A stretch of DNA of 16,111 nucleotides, taken from the NCBI GenBank assembly GCA_964485585.1, contig CAZAJT010000021.1, forward strand, positions 1 through 16,111, in the 5' to 3' direction. Below the pieces are notes generated by a model. That model saw only the letters and a list, made by a program, of their open reading frames with translations, searched no databases and was not told where the DNA came from. The translations under genes were made by a program, and so were the position numbers. This stretch comes from CAZAJT01 sp964485585. GTDB lineage: Bacteria; Patescibacteriota; Microgenomatia; UBA1406; GWC2-37-13. This document shows, piece by piece, positions 5,633-12,186 of this stretch (the first letter of the stretch is position 1; every line of letters starts with the position of its first letter).

Positions 5633-5767
5633 TTTCCATCGAAACATTCTCTCGGAAACAGTCGCAATATCCTTGAATATAAGTGTAACAGAAGAGGTCT
5701 TCTGCAAAGGTTCGGTAAATGTTAGGGTGTCGCTACGATATTGAAATATTTCTTCATCATACTCCAC
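5624..5767 (-). CDS. Possible 47-aa protein at the end of the CsoR operon
   Basis: A frame from GTG 5767 to TAG 5624 overlaps the last codons of the 312-aa gene and follows it on the same strand. An AAGGTGG SD-like sequence lies just before the GTG. The peptide alternates polar and hydrophobic residues (LTFTEPLQKTSSVTLIFKDI) in a way typical of beta strands. It may be a real small gene, or a C-terminal extension of the 312-aa protein reached by frameshift. The 312-aa protein has a plausible end of its own (GGSCGV). Evidence is weak. Confidence 0.3.
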   Translation of the reverse strand: MEYDEEIFQYRSDTLTFTEPLQKTSSVTLIFKDIATVSERMFRWKLE

Positions 5768-6695
5768 ATGATCCACCTTGTTTCGGTGATGATTCGATAA
5801 TACTGTTATCACTCAGCCACTTTTTCACACTCTGCCAACCGGTCGCTGAGGAATATTCTTTACTTACTGCTATTTTCCCGTCTACCTTTGAAAAATCTTT
5901 TTTCTCCTTGTTTTTGAAGTAAAGAGCGAGATCATAGTAATTACCCGGGAAGAAAAATGCATTAAAATATTTTGCGCCCTCATACAATTCTTTTTCTGTT
6001 GCTCCCCCCTGCGCCATGAGTTGCAAAACGCCCAGCAGAGCCATGCCGTGATTACAATCAGGAAATGACGTTGCATTATCACAACAGGGGCGATATGCAT
6101 TTGACGCAACTGTTTCAACGAGCTGTTCCTGTTGGGGAGTCAACGGAATAATATCTTCCTTCGCATAATAATCCATCGGGTTTCCTCTCGCCAGTGTCCA
6201 TCCGCCGGTTGAAGCAAAACCACCGATTTGATTCTCCCCATACTTTGTTATTGTTCCTTCTGTGAGTATTTTTGAACGATCTGCCAAACCAAGCGCCCAA
6301 AAGAAATTTAGTAAGAAATAAGAATTTTCCCTTGTAATTTTTATTTTCTTCTTTGATCCTTTTGTTAGGATATCGAGCTGTTCCGGTGTCAACGGCTGCC
6401 CGTTTTTTTCATACGTCTCTTTGAATTTTTGCAGATCAATAACTCCCGATTCGATCATCTTTGGTCCAAGATTTCCATAAGCAACATCGATTTCATACCC
6501 CTTTTTGGGATTAATTTCATTAAAGATCTTATCTGTCTCAGCACTCTTAACAGTAGCTGTTTTTTTCGTTTGAAATCGTTCTGAGCGGATTACTATTGAC
6601 CCGATAAGAAAAATATTGAGGAGAAAACTGTAAAATAGTAGAGTCGCCCCATACTGCTTGTGATTTCTCTTTAGAAAGCGTTTAAGTTTTTTCAT
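5757..6695 (-). CDS. Membrane-anchored Cys-containing protein of unknown function, copper/thiol operon
   Basis: 312 aa. A basic N-terminus (about 1-18) and one hydrophobic segment (19-36) anchor an external domain. The most striking block is YRPCCDNATSFPDCNHGMAL (201-220), with C204, C205, C214 and H216 as probable metal or redox ligands. A predicted helix (LLGVLQLMAQGGATEKEL) and an aromatic stretch (FNAFFFPGNYYDLALYF, 244-260) follow. The C-terminus ends GGSCGV with C310. I do not recognise a named family. The ATG overlaps the ccdA stop codon as ATGA, so the two are translationally coupled. CcdA moves reducing power across membranes, so this protein may be its external thiol partner or a metal carrier; that is inference. 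Confidence 0.8.
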   Translation of the reverse strand: MKKLKRFLKRNHKQYGATLLFYSFLLNIFLIGSIVIRSERFQTKKTATVKSAETDKIFNEINPKKGYEIDVAYGNLGPKMIESGVIDLQKFKETYEKNGQPLTPEQLDILTKGSKKKIKITRENSYFLLNFFWALGLADRSKILTEGTITKYGENQIGGFASTGGWTLARGNPMDYYAKEDIIPLTPQQEQLVETVASNAYRPCCDNATSFPDCNHGMALLGVLQLMAQGGATEKELYEGAKYFNAFFFPGNYYDLALYFKNKEKKDFSKVDGKIAVSKEYSSATGWQSVKKWLSDNSIIESSPKQGGSCGV

Positions 6696-7504
6696 GAATG
6701 TTTTTTGAGCAATTTATAAAATATAAATACCAAGAAAGCAAATATGGCGATATCTACAAGAGGAGTTTGCGTGTATTTTGCAAGGCCATAGATAAAGAGA
6801 CGCATGCTTCTGCTATATCCCTCCATTTGATACATCTGGATTTTATTGAGAGCGTTCAAAACTATAATAACGAATCCTGATAAAATAAAAATGCCAGCGC
6901 CCGCTATTTGCAGTATTTGATACATTTTCTGTCTGTTTTTTCCCGATAATCTGCCGGTTAGTTTCTGATGAAACATCGAGAGAAGAAATAAGGGAAATAC
7001 AATTCCCAGCACATATGCGAAGGAAACAAACAATGCCTGTACTAGCGTTGGCGTCAGGCTAGTTAGCGTAACAGCGGCAAATAACACTGGTGCACAGCAA
7101 GATGAAGTGAGTCCTGACATTACTCCCAGTCCAAGCGCCGAGCTGCTCGTAATCTTTTTCCCAATATGCGGTTGGACCTGAAATAGTTGAGGGAAATGAA
7201 AGAATGGTTTGAGTGTAAATAATCCCATGATGATAAGAACAAGCCCGCCTAGATAGTATAGTTGAGTATGATATTGGTCAAAGAAAAAAATAAAGAAACG
7301 AAACCCCAGCGCGATAGGAATCAGTATTGAAGCGAGACCAAGCGCGAAAAGAAGAGTAAAGTACATTACTTTAGAGCTTTCCTTGAAAATTGTCCCGAGG
7401 TATGAAGGAAAAAGAAATGTGATACAGCAGGGAGCAAATAATGCCAATACCCCAGCAAGAAATGAGGCAGTGAGCGATACGCCAAACAAAAGACCCGATT
7501 CCAT
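6692..7504 (-). CDS. ccdA: CcdA/DsbD-type thiol-disulfide transmembrane protein
   Basis: 270 aa, polytopic with six or more hydrophobic segments. It carries the two paired family motifs, ALFAPCCITFLFPSY (21-35) and SGLTSSCCAPVLFA (130-143). The family moves electrons from cytoplasmic thioredoxin to outer-face proteins through one Cys in each motif. Here both motifs have a Cys pair (C26-C27 and C136-C137) instead of a single Cys, which might extend the chemistry to metal handling. Its ATG shares one base with the DUF1573 stop codon (TAATG), and its own stop overlaps the next start. It is part of the operon that begins with csoR. Confidence 0.88.
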   Translation of the reverse strand: MESGLLFGVSLTASFLAGVLALFAPCCITFLFPSYLGTIFKESSKVMYFTLLFALGLASILIPIALGFRFFIFFFDQYHTQLYYLGGLVLIIMGLFTLKPFFHFPQLFQVQPHIGKKITSSSALGLGVMSGLTSSCCAPVLFAAVTLTSLTPTLVQALFVSFAYVLGIVFPLFLLSMFHQKLTGRLSGKNRQKMYQILQIAGAGIFILSGFVIIVLNALNKIQMYQMEGYSRSMRLFIYGLAKYTQTPLVDIAIFAFLVFIFYKLLKKHS

Positions 7505-8004
7505 TATTGTACTTTTGCTGCAACTATAAACACAAGTTTTGAGGAGTTTGGATCATTCGTTGAGATGTATGCCTCCCGTTCTATCGGTCCGTATACCGGC
7601 ATGACATAGGGTCGGTAGGTTACTCTAATTTTTGCTTCTGTTTGCGGTGCTATTTCGGCTACATAACCACTTTTCGTATGCATGCCAAACTCCTGACTTT
7701 CGCGTCCTCGATAAATAACCTGTGCTACCGTACATCCACAGCTTGTGGTAATGTTTGAGAGCTGTAGTGGTTTCTTACCGGTGTTTTTTATGATGAATTC
7801 CGCTGATTTTTGATCCGATACTTTCATGGTGCCAAGATCTGCTTTTGTTTTTGAAGCAGCAACTTGTGGTCTTTCTGCATCAGACGTAGCATATGACGTT
7901 ATTCTTACTGGTTGTTCAGCACTTCCTGAAAATAGAAAGAATGCCGCAATAAGAATAATGAGAGAAAAAATAATAGTTCCGATTACAAAACTTTTGCTTC
8001 CCAT
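7504..8004 (-). CDS. DUF1573 protein with N-terminal membrane anchor
   Basis: 166 aa. An N-terminal hydrophobic segment (about 6-26) anchors an external Ig-like DUF1573 domain. The family hallmark TTSCGCTVAQV is at 87-97 with C89 and C91. Later blocks include APQTEAKIRVTYRP and ISTNDPNSSKLVFIVAAKV, typical of the C-terminal strands. DUF1573 proteins are common in Bacteroidetes and in CPR genomes and are often near CcdA-like genes. The CGC pair could bind metal or be a CcdA substrate (inferred). The start lies 5 nt after the csoR stop, and it ends one base into ccdA. Confidence 0.85.
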   Translation of the reverse strand: MGSKSFVIGTIIFSLIILIAAFFLFSGSAEQPVRITSYATSDAERPQVAASKTKADLGTMKVSDQKSAEFIIKNTGKKPLQLSNITTSCGCTVAQVIYRGRESQEFGMHTKSGYVAEIAPQTEAKIRVTYRPYVMPVYGPIEREAYISTNDPNSSKLVFIVAAKVQ

Positions 8005-8009
8005 ATTCG

Positions 8010-8273
8010 CTATTTCCGCTTAAAAACTTCAATAACTTCTTTTACTTTTCCGTCAACATCCTTATCGTCAACGATTGCGTTACGGACGCAGGTTTTAAGA
8101 TGATGTTCGAGTAAGAGTTCATCGATCTTTCTTAGTGCGCTTTGAATAGCATACGTTTGCTGGGTTATATCAAGGCAGTACTCGTCATGTTCGATCATGG
8201 CGATGACTTTATCGAAGTGACCACGAGCAATCTTCAGTCGGTGGAGTAGATTTTTCTTATAACTTTGTAACAT
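8010..8273 (-). CDS. csoR: CsoR/FrmR-family metal- or thiol-sensing repressor
   Basis: 87 aa, all-helical, typical length. The ligand pattern of copper-sensing CsoR is complete: C33 in EYCLDITQQ, H58 and C62 in EHHLKTCVRNAI. The N-terminal RLKIARGH motif (12-19) matches the family's RLxRxxGQ segment. CsoR binds Cu(I) and releases its operator. The same Cys-His-Cys scaffold also occurs in persulfide (CstR) and nickel sensors, so copper is likely but not proven. It is the first gene of its operon, and its own promoter carries a matching palindromic G-tract operator. No CopA, CopZ or other exporter is in the window. Confidence 0.93.
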   Translation of the reverse strand: MLQSYKKNLLHRLKIARGHFDKVIAMIEHDEYCLDITQQTYAIQSALRKIDELLLEHHLKTCVRNAIVDDKDVDGKVKEVIEVFKRK

Positions 8274-8277
8274 ATCC

Positions 8278-8319
8278 TATCCTCCCCCATAGGATACACG
8301 GTATTCAAAATGTTGTCAA
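8278..8319 (-). promoter_or_regulatory. csoR promoter with overlapping CsoR-type operator
   Basis: On the minus strand TTGACA (8319-8314) and TATCCT (8296-8291) are separated by exactly 17 bp. The -10 is one arm of the inverted repeat TATCCT-N7-AGGATA (8278-8296), whose centre is a run of five G (C on the plus strand). A G-tract flanked by short A+T-rich inverted arms is the known form of CsoR operators. Repressor binding here would block the polymerase, and the whole operon would be autoregulated. Confidence 0.75.
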
Positions 8320-8352
8320 ACTTAGGTTTTGTAGACTGTTACAACGGCCTAT

Positions 8353-8373
8353 CCGCAACCTCGTAGGTTGCGG
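8353..8373. repeat. Perfect 9-bp-arm palindrome after prs
   Basis: CCGCAACCT (8353-8361), a CGT loop, then AGGTTGCGG (8365-8373). It sits 10 nt downstream of the prs stop codon and about 35 bp upstream of the csoR -35. It has no T-run on either strand, so it looks more like a REP-type dispersed palindrome than an intrinsic terminator. Copy number elsewhere is unknown. Confidence 0.6.
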
Positions 8374-8382
8374 GGCGACGGA

Positions 8383-9324
8383 TCAATAGTTTTTGAAATA
8401 CTTCAGTTCGTCGGCAATGACGGAGGCAATAGAGATTTCATGGAGTTTGTTAAATTTATTCTCAGGCTTGAGCACAATCGTATTTGTAGTGAAGAATTTT
8501 TCAAGATGAGAACTTTGTAGGAGACTGGCTGCATTTTCTGTAAAATCGTGATGTATTGCTGCTGTGTACACTTGCACTGCTCCCCGTTCCAAACATAAAT
8601 CAACAGCGGGAAGCAATGTGCTTCCCGAAACTACCATATCGTCTACAATGATTGCTATTTTTCCCTCTACGTCACCATAGAGCCCCAACGGTTTTGCTTT
8701 ATGTGCGATATTTTGATCACGTTTCTTCTCAATGACAACTTCCTCGAAGCTACTCGTACCAAAGAAAGCAGTACCGAATATTCTCACTTTTTCTAGGGCT
8801 CCCTGATCAGGTGACACAAGTGCAACATTCTTCATATCAATGTTATTTTTCTGGAAGTAGGCTTTGACTGACTTCGCTAAATAAGGAAATGCCGTAATAT
8901 TTTTAAAGGGAATCGTAAATACTCCACCGGTAGCTTCATCATGGAGGTCAAAGGTGTAGATCTTGTGAAAGCCAATAGACTCGAGCATTCGTATAATTAC
9001 GTTTACCGATACACACTCACCATTTCTATGTTGAATATTCTGTTTTGCGTAGCCGAAATAGGGAATGACTCCCACAACCTTTTTTGCTTCTTGTCTTCGT
9101 AATGCGTCGCAGAAAAAGCAAAGCTCCATGAAGTGAGTATCGGTTGGATTGGAAGTTGGCTGCACTACAACGCATATATCGTTGCGTACATCATCTTGTA
9201 TTGTTACCTTCACTTCGGAATTACCAAATCGAACGACTTCTGATTGTGAAATAGGTAGATTAAGGAGTTTTACAATTTCAGACGTTAGGTGAGGATGTGC
9301 AGTACCGGAGAATAATTTTAACAT
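8383..9324 (-). CDS. prs: Ribose-phosphate pyrophosphokinase (PRPP synthetase), divergent
   Basis: 313 aa, normal length. The enzyme makes PRPP from ribose 5-phosphate and ATP for nucleotide synthesis. Visible: FGNSEVKV (33-40), VVQPTSNPTDTHFMELCF (53-70), DLHDE (126-130), VSPDQGALEKV (170-180) and the PRPP-binding loop IIVDDMVVSGSTLL (225-238). Several canonical residues differ. The ATP-loop reads YFGYAKQNIQHRNGE instead of the usual YFGYARQDRK form, and the PRPP loop has VVSGST where DTAGT or DTGGT is common. Such divergence is usual in CPR proteins but leaves allosteric behaviour uncertain. It starts 5 nt after the ybaB stop, as last gene of the rpsU-dnaX-ybaB-prs run. Confidence 0.9.
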   Translation of the reverse strand: MLKLFSGTAHPHLTSEIVKLLNLPISQSEVVRFGNSEVKVTIQDDVRNDICVVVQPTSNPTDTHFMELCFFCDALRRQEAKKVVGVIPYFGYAKQNIQHRNGECVSVNVIIRMLESIGFHKIYTFDLHDEATGGVFTIPFKNITAFPYLAKSVKAYFQKNNIDMKNVALVSPDQGALEKVRIFGTAFFGTSSFEEVVIEKKRDQNIAHKAKPLGLYGDVEGKIAIIVDDMVVSGSTLLPAVDLCLERGAVQVYTAAIHHDFTENAASLLQSSHLEKFFTTNTIVLKPENKFNKLHEISIASVIADELKYFKNY

Positions 9325-9329
9325 AATAA

Positions 9330-9569
9330 TTACTTGCTTTGTTGTGATAACTCAATCAGCTTCTTTGCTGCCAGTTCTTGTGTTTGCTGTACTGCCTCGT
9401 GAAAAGCATCAGCAATACGATTTTCAATGATGCCGTCAACCTCAATCTCCCGAACCTGCTGATCACCTCGCATTGTTACTTTTACTCCATTTTTTTCAAC
9501 CACGATTTGTTCTTTTTGCAGCGCTTCCTGAAGCTTTTGTGCTTGCTGTTGTAATTTCAATAGATCCAT
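9330..9569 (-). CDS. ybaB: YbaB/EbfC nucleoid-associated protein
   Basis: 79 aa, shorter than the roughly 100-110 aa of typical YbaB, mainly at the termini. The N-terminal helix (LLKLQQQAQKLQEALQKE) is followed by the short three-stranded sheet (VEKNGVKVTMRGDQQVREIEVDG) and a C-terminal helix. This is the standard fold of this small dimeric DNA-binding protein. It lies 23 nt after dnaX in the conserved dnaX-ybaB arrangement; the usual third member, recR, is elsewhere in this window. The short gap has A+T-rich repeated words resembling, but weaker than, the arrays at other junctions. Confidence 0.9.
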   Translation of the reverse strand: MDLLKLQQQAQKLQEALQKEQIVVEKNGVKVTMRGDQQVREIEVDGIIENRIADAFHEAVQQTQELAAKKLIELSQQSK

Positions 9570-9592
9570 TATTGGATAATAATTGGTAATAG

Positions 9593-10630
9593 TTACTTTT
9601 TATTATAAAACTCTACCACTGCTATCTCAAGGGGAATTGATTCGATGGGTGCAAGTCTCAAACCATTGTACGCTTCAGTAAAGAGTTTCATCAGGAGCGA
9701 TATGTCTTGTATGGAAAATGAGTAGCGGACATCTTCTGGTAGCATCACCTCGTTTTTAATAAGCAGTGCATAGCGCAATTCCTCAAGCATCTCCTCTAAA
9801 AGATTCTTAAAACTACCTCCCGTATTAGAAAATTCTTCAATCCATGCGAGTGCGTGGCGCATTTCCTTCTCTTGCAATATTTGTATCAAGCTTTCCTGCG
9901 CTCTCACCCCAAGATACTCTCGTGCTGAATCAGAAGTCAGTTTGTTCTGAATCACCAGCTCTTCCAGTAGTTTTGCGGCGTCCCGAAATGATTTCTCACT
10001 GTGTGCTGCGATAATTTGTAGTACTTCCTCTGTTGCGGTCACTTTTTCTTTTTCCAAAATACGCTGCAACATTTGGAGAATGTCACTTTTTTTTGCTTTT
10101 CCAAAATTGAGAATAATGCATCGGGAGCTTATTGTTTTTGGTACTTTTTCCTGATTTGTTGTCGCAAGGATAAATAATACAGACGCTGGTGGTTCCTCAA
10201 GCGTTTTGAGGAGGGCGTTGAATGCATCATGGGTAATCATGTGTGCTTCATCAATGATGTATACCCGAAATCGTGAAGTCATAGGAGAAAACGATGACTC
10301 ACGGATGAGGGAACGCACTTCATCGATGCCGCGATTGGATGCAGCGTCAAGCTCTACCACATCCGGTGAAGACGCTGTTTCTATCGCCAGACAGTTACTG
10401 CACTTATTACAAGGTTCAACTGATGTTCCCTTCGAGGAAAATACATTCCCAAGACAGTTGACCGATTTTGCAACGATACGGGCAGTGGAAGTCTTTCCAG
10501 TACCTTTTTGACCTACGAATAAAAATGCATGAGGCAGATCCTTTGACTCAAGAATATTTTTTATCTTCTCTTTGACCTGCGCGTTATCAAGTTCTCCGAT
10601 TGTTTTCGGACGATACTTTAAATAATACAT
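9593..10630 (-). CDS. dnaX: DNA polymerase III subunit DnaX (gamma-like, short form)
   Basis: 345 aa. It is the clamp-loader AAA+ subunit. Walker A GQKGTGKTS (40-48), zinc ligands C59, C74, C77 and C80, Walker B IIDEAH (125-130) and the SSRC sensor/arginine-finger block (168-171) are all present. A helical collar domain follows to about 340. It ends where E. coli gamma would, lacking the tau domains that bind helicase and polymerase core. The frame crosses a run of eight A (minus strand, 10094-10087) in GCA AAA AAA AGT GA context, where a -1 slip would stop at once. It is followed by ybaB and prs and preceded by the YbeY-like gene 18 nt upstream. Confidence 0.95.
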   Translation of the reverse strand: MYYLKYRPKTIGELDNAQVKEKIKNILESKDLPHAFLFVGQKGTGKTSTARIVAKSVNCLGNVFSSKGTSVEPCNKCSNCLAIETASSPDVVELDAASNRGIDEVRSLIRESSFSPMTSRFRVYIIDEAHMITHDAFNALLKTLEEPPASVLFILATTNQEKVPKTISSRCIILNFGKAKKSDILQMLQRILEKEKVTATEEVLQIIAAHSEKSFRDAAKLLEELVIQNKLTSDSAREYLGVRAQESLIQILQEKEMRHALAWIEEFSNTGGSFKNLLEEMLEELRYALLIKNEVMLPEDVRYSFSIQDISLLMKLFTEAYNGLRLAPIESIPLEIAVVEFYNKK

Positions 10631-10648
10631 AGTATTGTTCTGCTTTAA

Positions 10649-10993
10649 CTATTTAAACAGATTGTCAATCCCATGCTCAATAAGCTTTACTATCATAACA
10701 TCAACCTTCTTTTGTCGCTCGGCAGCAAGGAGTATCGCTTGCGGATAACAGATAAAAATTTCTCCTAACAAACTCTCTGTTTGAGTCGGATTATAAGGAA
10801 AGGTGAGCACCGGCAGCGCAACGTGCTCGTGCTTATATTGTGATGATAGCGCAAACATTTTACGTTTTCCGGTGAAAATAATGTTTAAATTTGCACTATC
10901 AAGCACTTCGTATCCATGCAAATATGTCTGCGCCTTTTCTTTCAACAGTTTCTTGTTAAGTTTATAACGAGAGGGAGCGGTGATTGTAATCAT
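10649..10993 (-). CDS. YbeY-like protein with incomplete metal site
   Basis: 114 aa. The order of elements matches the rRNA-maturation endonuclease YbeY: an NLNIIFTGKRKMFALSSQYK strand-helix (about 36-55), LPVLTFPYNP where YbeY has TDVLSFP, and LLGEIFICYPQA where it has LGDIxIC. It ends with a helix leading to EHGIDNLFK. In YbeY the last helix carries three His (HGxLHLxGYDH form) that hold zinc. Here only the first His of HG remains, the second position is Asn, and the protein stops before the third. It is therefore either a catalytically dead homologue with a structural role, or a divergent enzyme. The start ATG lies 4 nt after the rpsU stop, and dnaX follows. Confidence 0.65.
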   Translation of the reverse strand: MITITAPSRYKLNKKLLKEKAQTYLHGYEVLDSANLNIIFTGKRKMFALSSQYKHEHVALPVLTFPYNPTQTESLLGEIFICYPQAILLAAERQKKVDVMIVKLIEHGIDNLFK

Positions 10994-10997
10994 ATCA

Positions 10998-11177
10998 TTA
11001 CCTTCTTACTCTTTTTTGTATGCGTTCTTTCTCTTTTTCTTTCCGCGCTAGTGAAGGTTTTTTGTAAAATAATCGTTTGCGAACATCATCAACAATATTT
11101 TCCTCAATAAAGGTTTTGGTAAATTTACGAAACATAGCGTCTTTCGACTCTCCCTTTTTTCTTGTGATTACTACCAT
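10998..11177 (-). CDS. rpsU: Small ribosomal subunit protein bS21
   Basis: 59 aa read directly from the minus strand, ATG at 11177, stop TAA at 11000-10998. The sequence begins MVVITRKKGESKDAMFRKF and continues with a helix containing a DVRKRLFYKKPS segment, then an all-basic tail (KERIQKRVRR). This matches S21: a first basic helix, the KKRxFYxKPS-like hinge and a basic C-terminal helix. S21 binds the 30S platform near the anti-SD sequence. A strong SD (AAGGAGG) lies upstream at about 11197-11185. It opens the run rpsU-ybeY-like-dnaX-ybaB-prs. Confidence 0.92.
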   Translation of the reverse strand: MVVITRKKGESKDAMFRKFTKTFIEENIVDDVRKRLFYKKPSLARKEKEKERIQKRVRR

Positions 11178-11200
11178 ATGATGAAACCTCCCTCCTTCTG

Positions 11201-11221
11201 CTACTGGCTATCGCCTATCGG
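11201..11221. repeat. Short heptad repeat between the DHH gene and rpsU
   Basis: On the plus strand three 7-base units in register: CTACTGG (11201), CTATCGC (11208) and CTATCGG (11215). The last two match at 6 of 7 positions. It lies just upstream of the rpsU SD site. This is a short and weaker example of the intergenic arrays seen elsewhere here. Confidence 0.45.
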
Positions 11222-11248
11222 CTGGATCTCATAAACTCTCCTATTCTA

Positions 11249-12082
11249 TTAAATTCCCCTGACTATTTCAATTACTTTTTTGAGAGGGAGCACGCTGGGT
11301 ATCATAGTGGGTCCTTTCGAGGAACCGTTCAGAAGAATATTCTTTGATGCGTGGAGAAACCACGTGGCCTGGGGATCGAGTTTTTGCATGATTTTATAGA
11401 TTGGCGTAATGTCCATTTCTTTTTTAGGCAATGTTTTTATACGAATGTTCCCTTTTTCCGGATCTTTTCGGATCACCATACCGTACCCGATTTTTAGTGC
11501 GAGCTTCATAACCTCTTCATTTTTTGTCTCAATCGCAAGTGTTTTACCCCATTTGCTCTCAAACACGAACCCTGTCTTAATCTCATGCTCTGCCTTCGTT
11601 TTATTTTCAAATAAAATCAAGAGCGCATCAAGCAGAGTAAGTACATAGTTTACAACACTCGTGTTATCCTTCATAAGATTGTGAAGACCTTCAATAAGTT
11701 GCGTAAGCATGAAGTCATATCGGTCATGCGTCGGTTCCGGGTAGTTTGCTTCCGCGAAGTGATCAATTTCTGTCACTTGCTGTACGATATGTTCCAATGC
11801 TTCGATAGAAGGATCGGTAATGGAGTGTTTATCGCCCAGATAAGTGAACACCCGCTTAGTAGCAGAGGTATATTCATCAGTCTGGTGGTGATCAAATTTT
11901 CCAAGGCCGGTATCCACATGAATGATGTCAGGGTCACCGTCAGGAGGGAGATTCTTATAGGTTGCGCCAGCTGAAACGAATGCGATATCCGCGTCTTGCC
12001 AGTCAGGAAGAAATCGCTTAATCAACCAGATACTGGTTATTGCGTCAAGGTCGGGGTGGATGTGAGTAACAATTGTTTTCAT
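11249..12082 (-). CDS. DHH-superfamily phosphoesterase-like protein
   Basis: 277 aa from ATG 12082. An upstream in-frame TTG at 12094 would add four residues (MRFY), but these lie in the heptad array, so the ATG is preferred. The N-terminal motif HIHPDLDAITSIWLI and the second motif IIHVDTGLGKFDHHQTDE contain the clustered Asp and His residues of the DHH phosphoesterases, which hold two metal ions. A helical middle follows, and the C-terminal part contains IRIKTLPKK and WFLHASKNILLNGSSKGP, possibly the substrate-binding part. Substrate is unknown; family members cut nano-RNA, cyclic dinucleotides or polyphosphate. It lies between proS and rpsU on the same strand. Confidence 0.7.
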   Translation of the reverse strand: MKTIVTHIHPDLDAITSIWLIKRFLPDWQDADIAFVSAGATYKNLPPDGDPDIIHVDTGLGKFDHHQTDEYTSATKRVFTYLGDKHSITDPSIEALEHIVQQVTEIDHFAEANYPEPTHDRYDFMLTQLIEGLHNLMKDNTSVVNYVLTLLDALLILFENKTKAEHEIKTGFVFESKWGKTLAIETKNEEVMKLALKIGYGMVIRKDPEKGNIRIKTLPKKEMDITPIYKIMQKLDPQATWFLHASKNILLNGSSKGPTMIPSVLPLKKVIEIVRGI

Positions 12083-12088
12083 ATAGAA

Positions 12089-12186
12089 TCTCAAAACTCA
12101 AATCTGAAATCTCAAATCTACATCGTAAATCTAAAAACTAGATTTTAGATTTGAGTTGCAGATTTACGATTTGCGTTTTGAAATTT
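12089..12186. repeat. Fourteen-unit heptad array with inverted halves
   Basis: Read on the minus strand, 98 nt divide into fourteen 7-base units without a register break. The first seven are variants of AAATCTA, and the last seven are variants of the complementary word (such as TTTGAGA). By hand count 59 of 91 positions match at lag 7. The centre is a perfect hairpin: AAATCTAAAA (12127-12136) with TTTTAGATTT (12143-12152). The array begins inside proS, whose stop codon is at 12147-12145, and ends 6 nt before the DHH start codon. Confidence 0.85.

Noticed and set aside
10206..10511. 101-aa plus-strand frame inside dnaX
   Set aside because: It lies antisense to the conserved AAA+ core and has no supporting signal.
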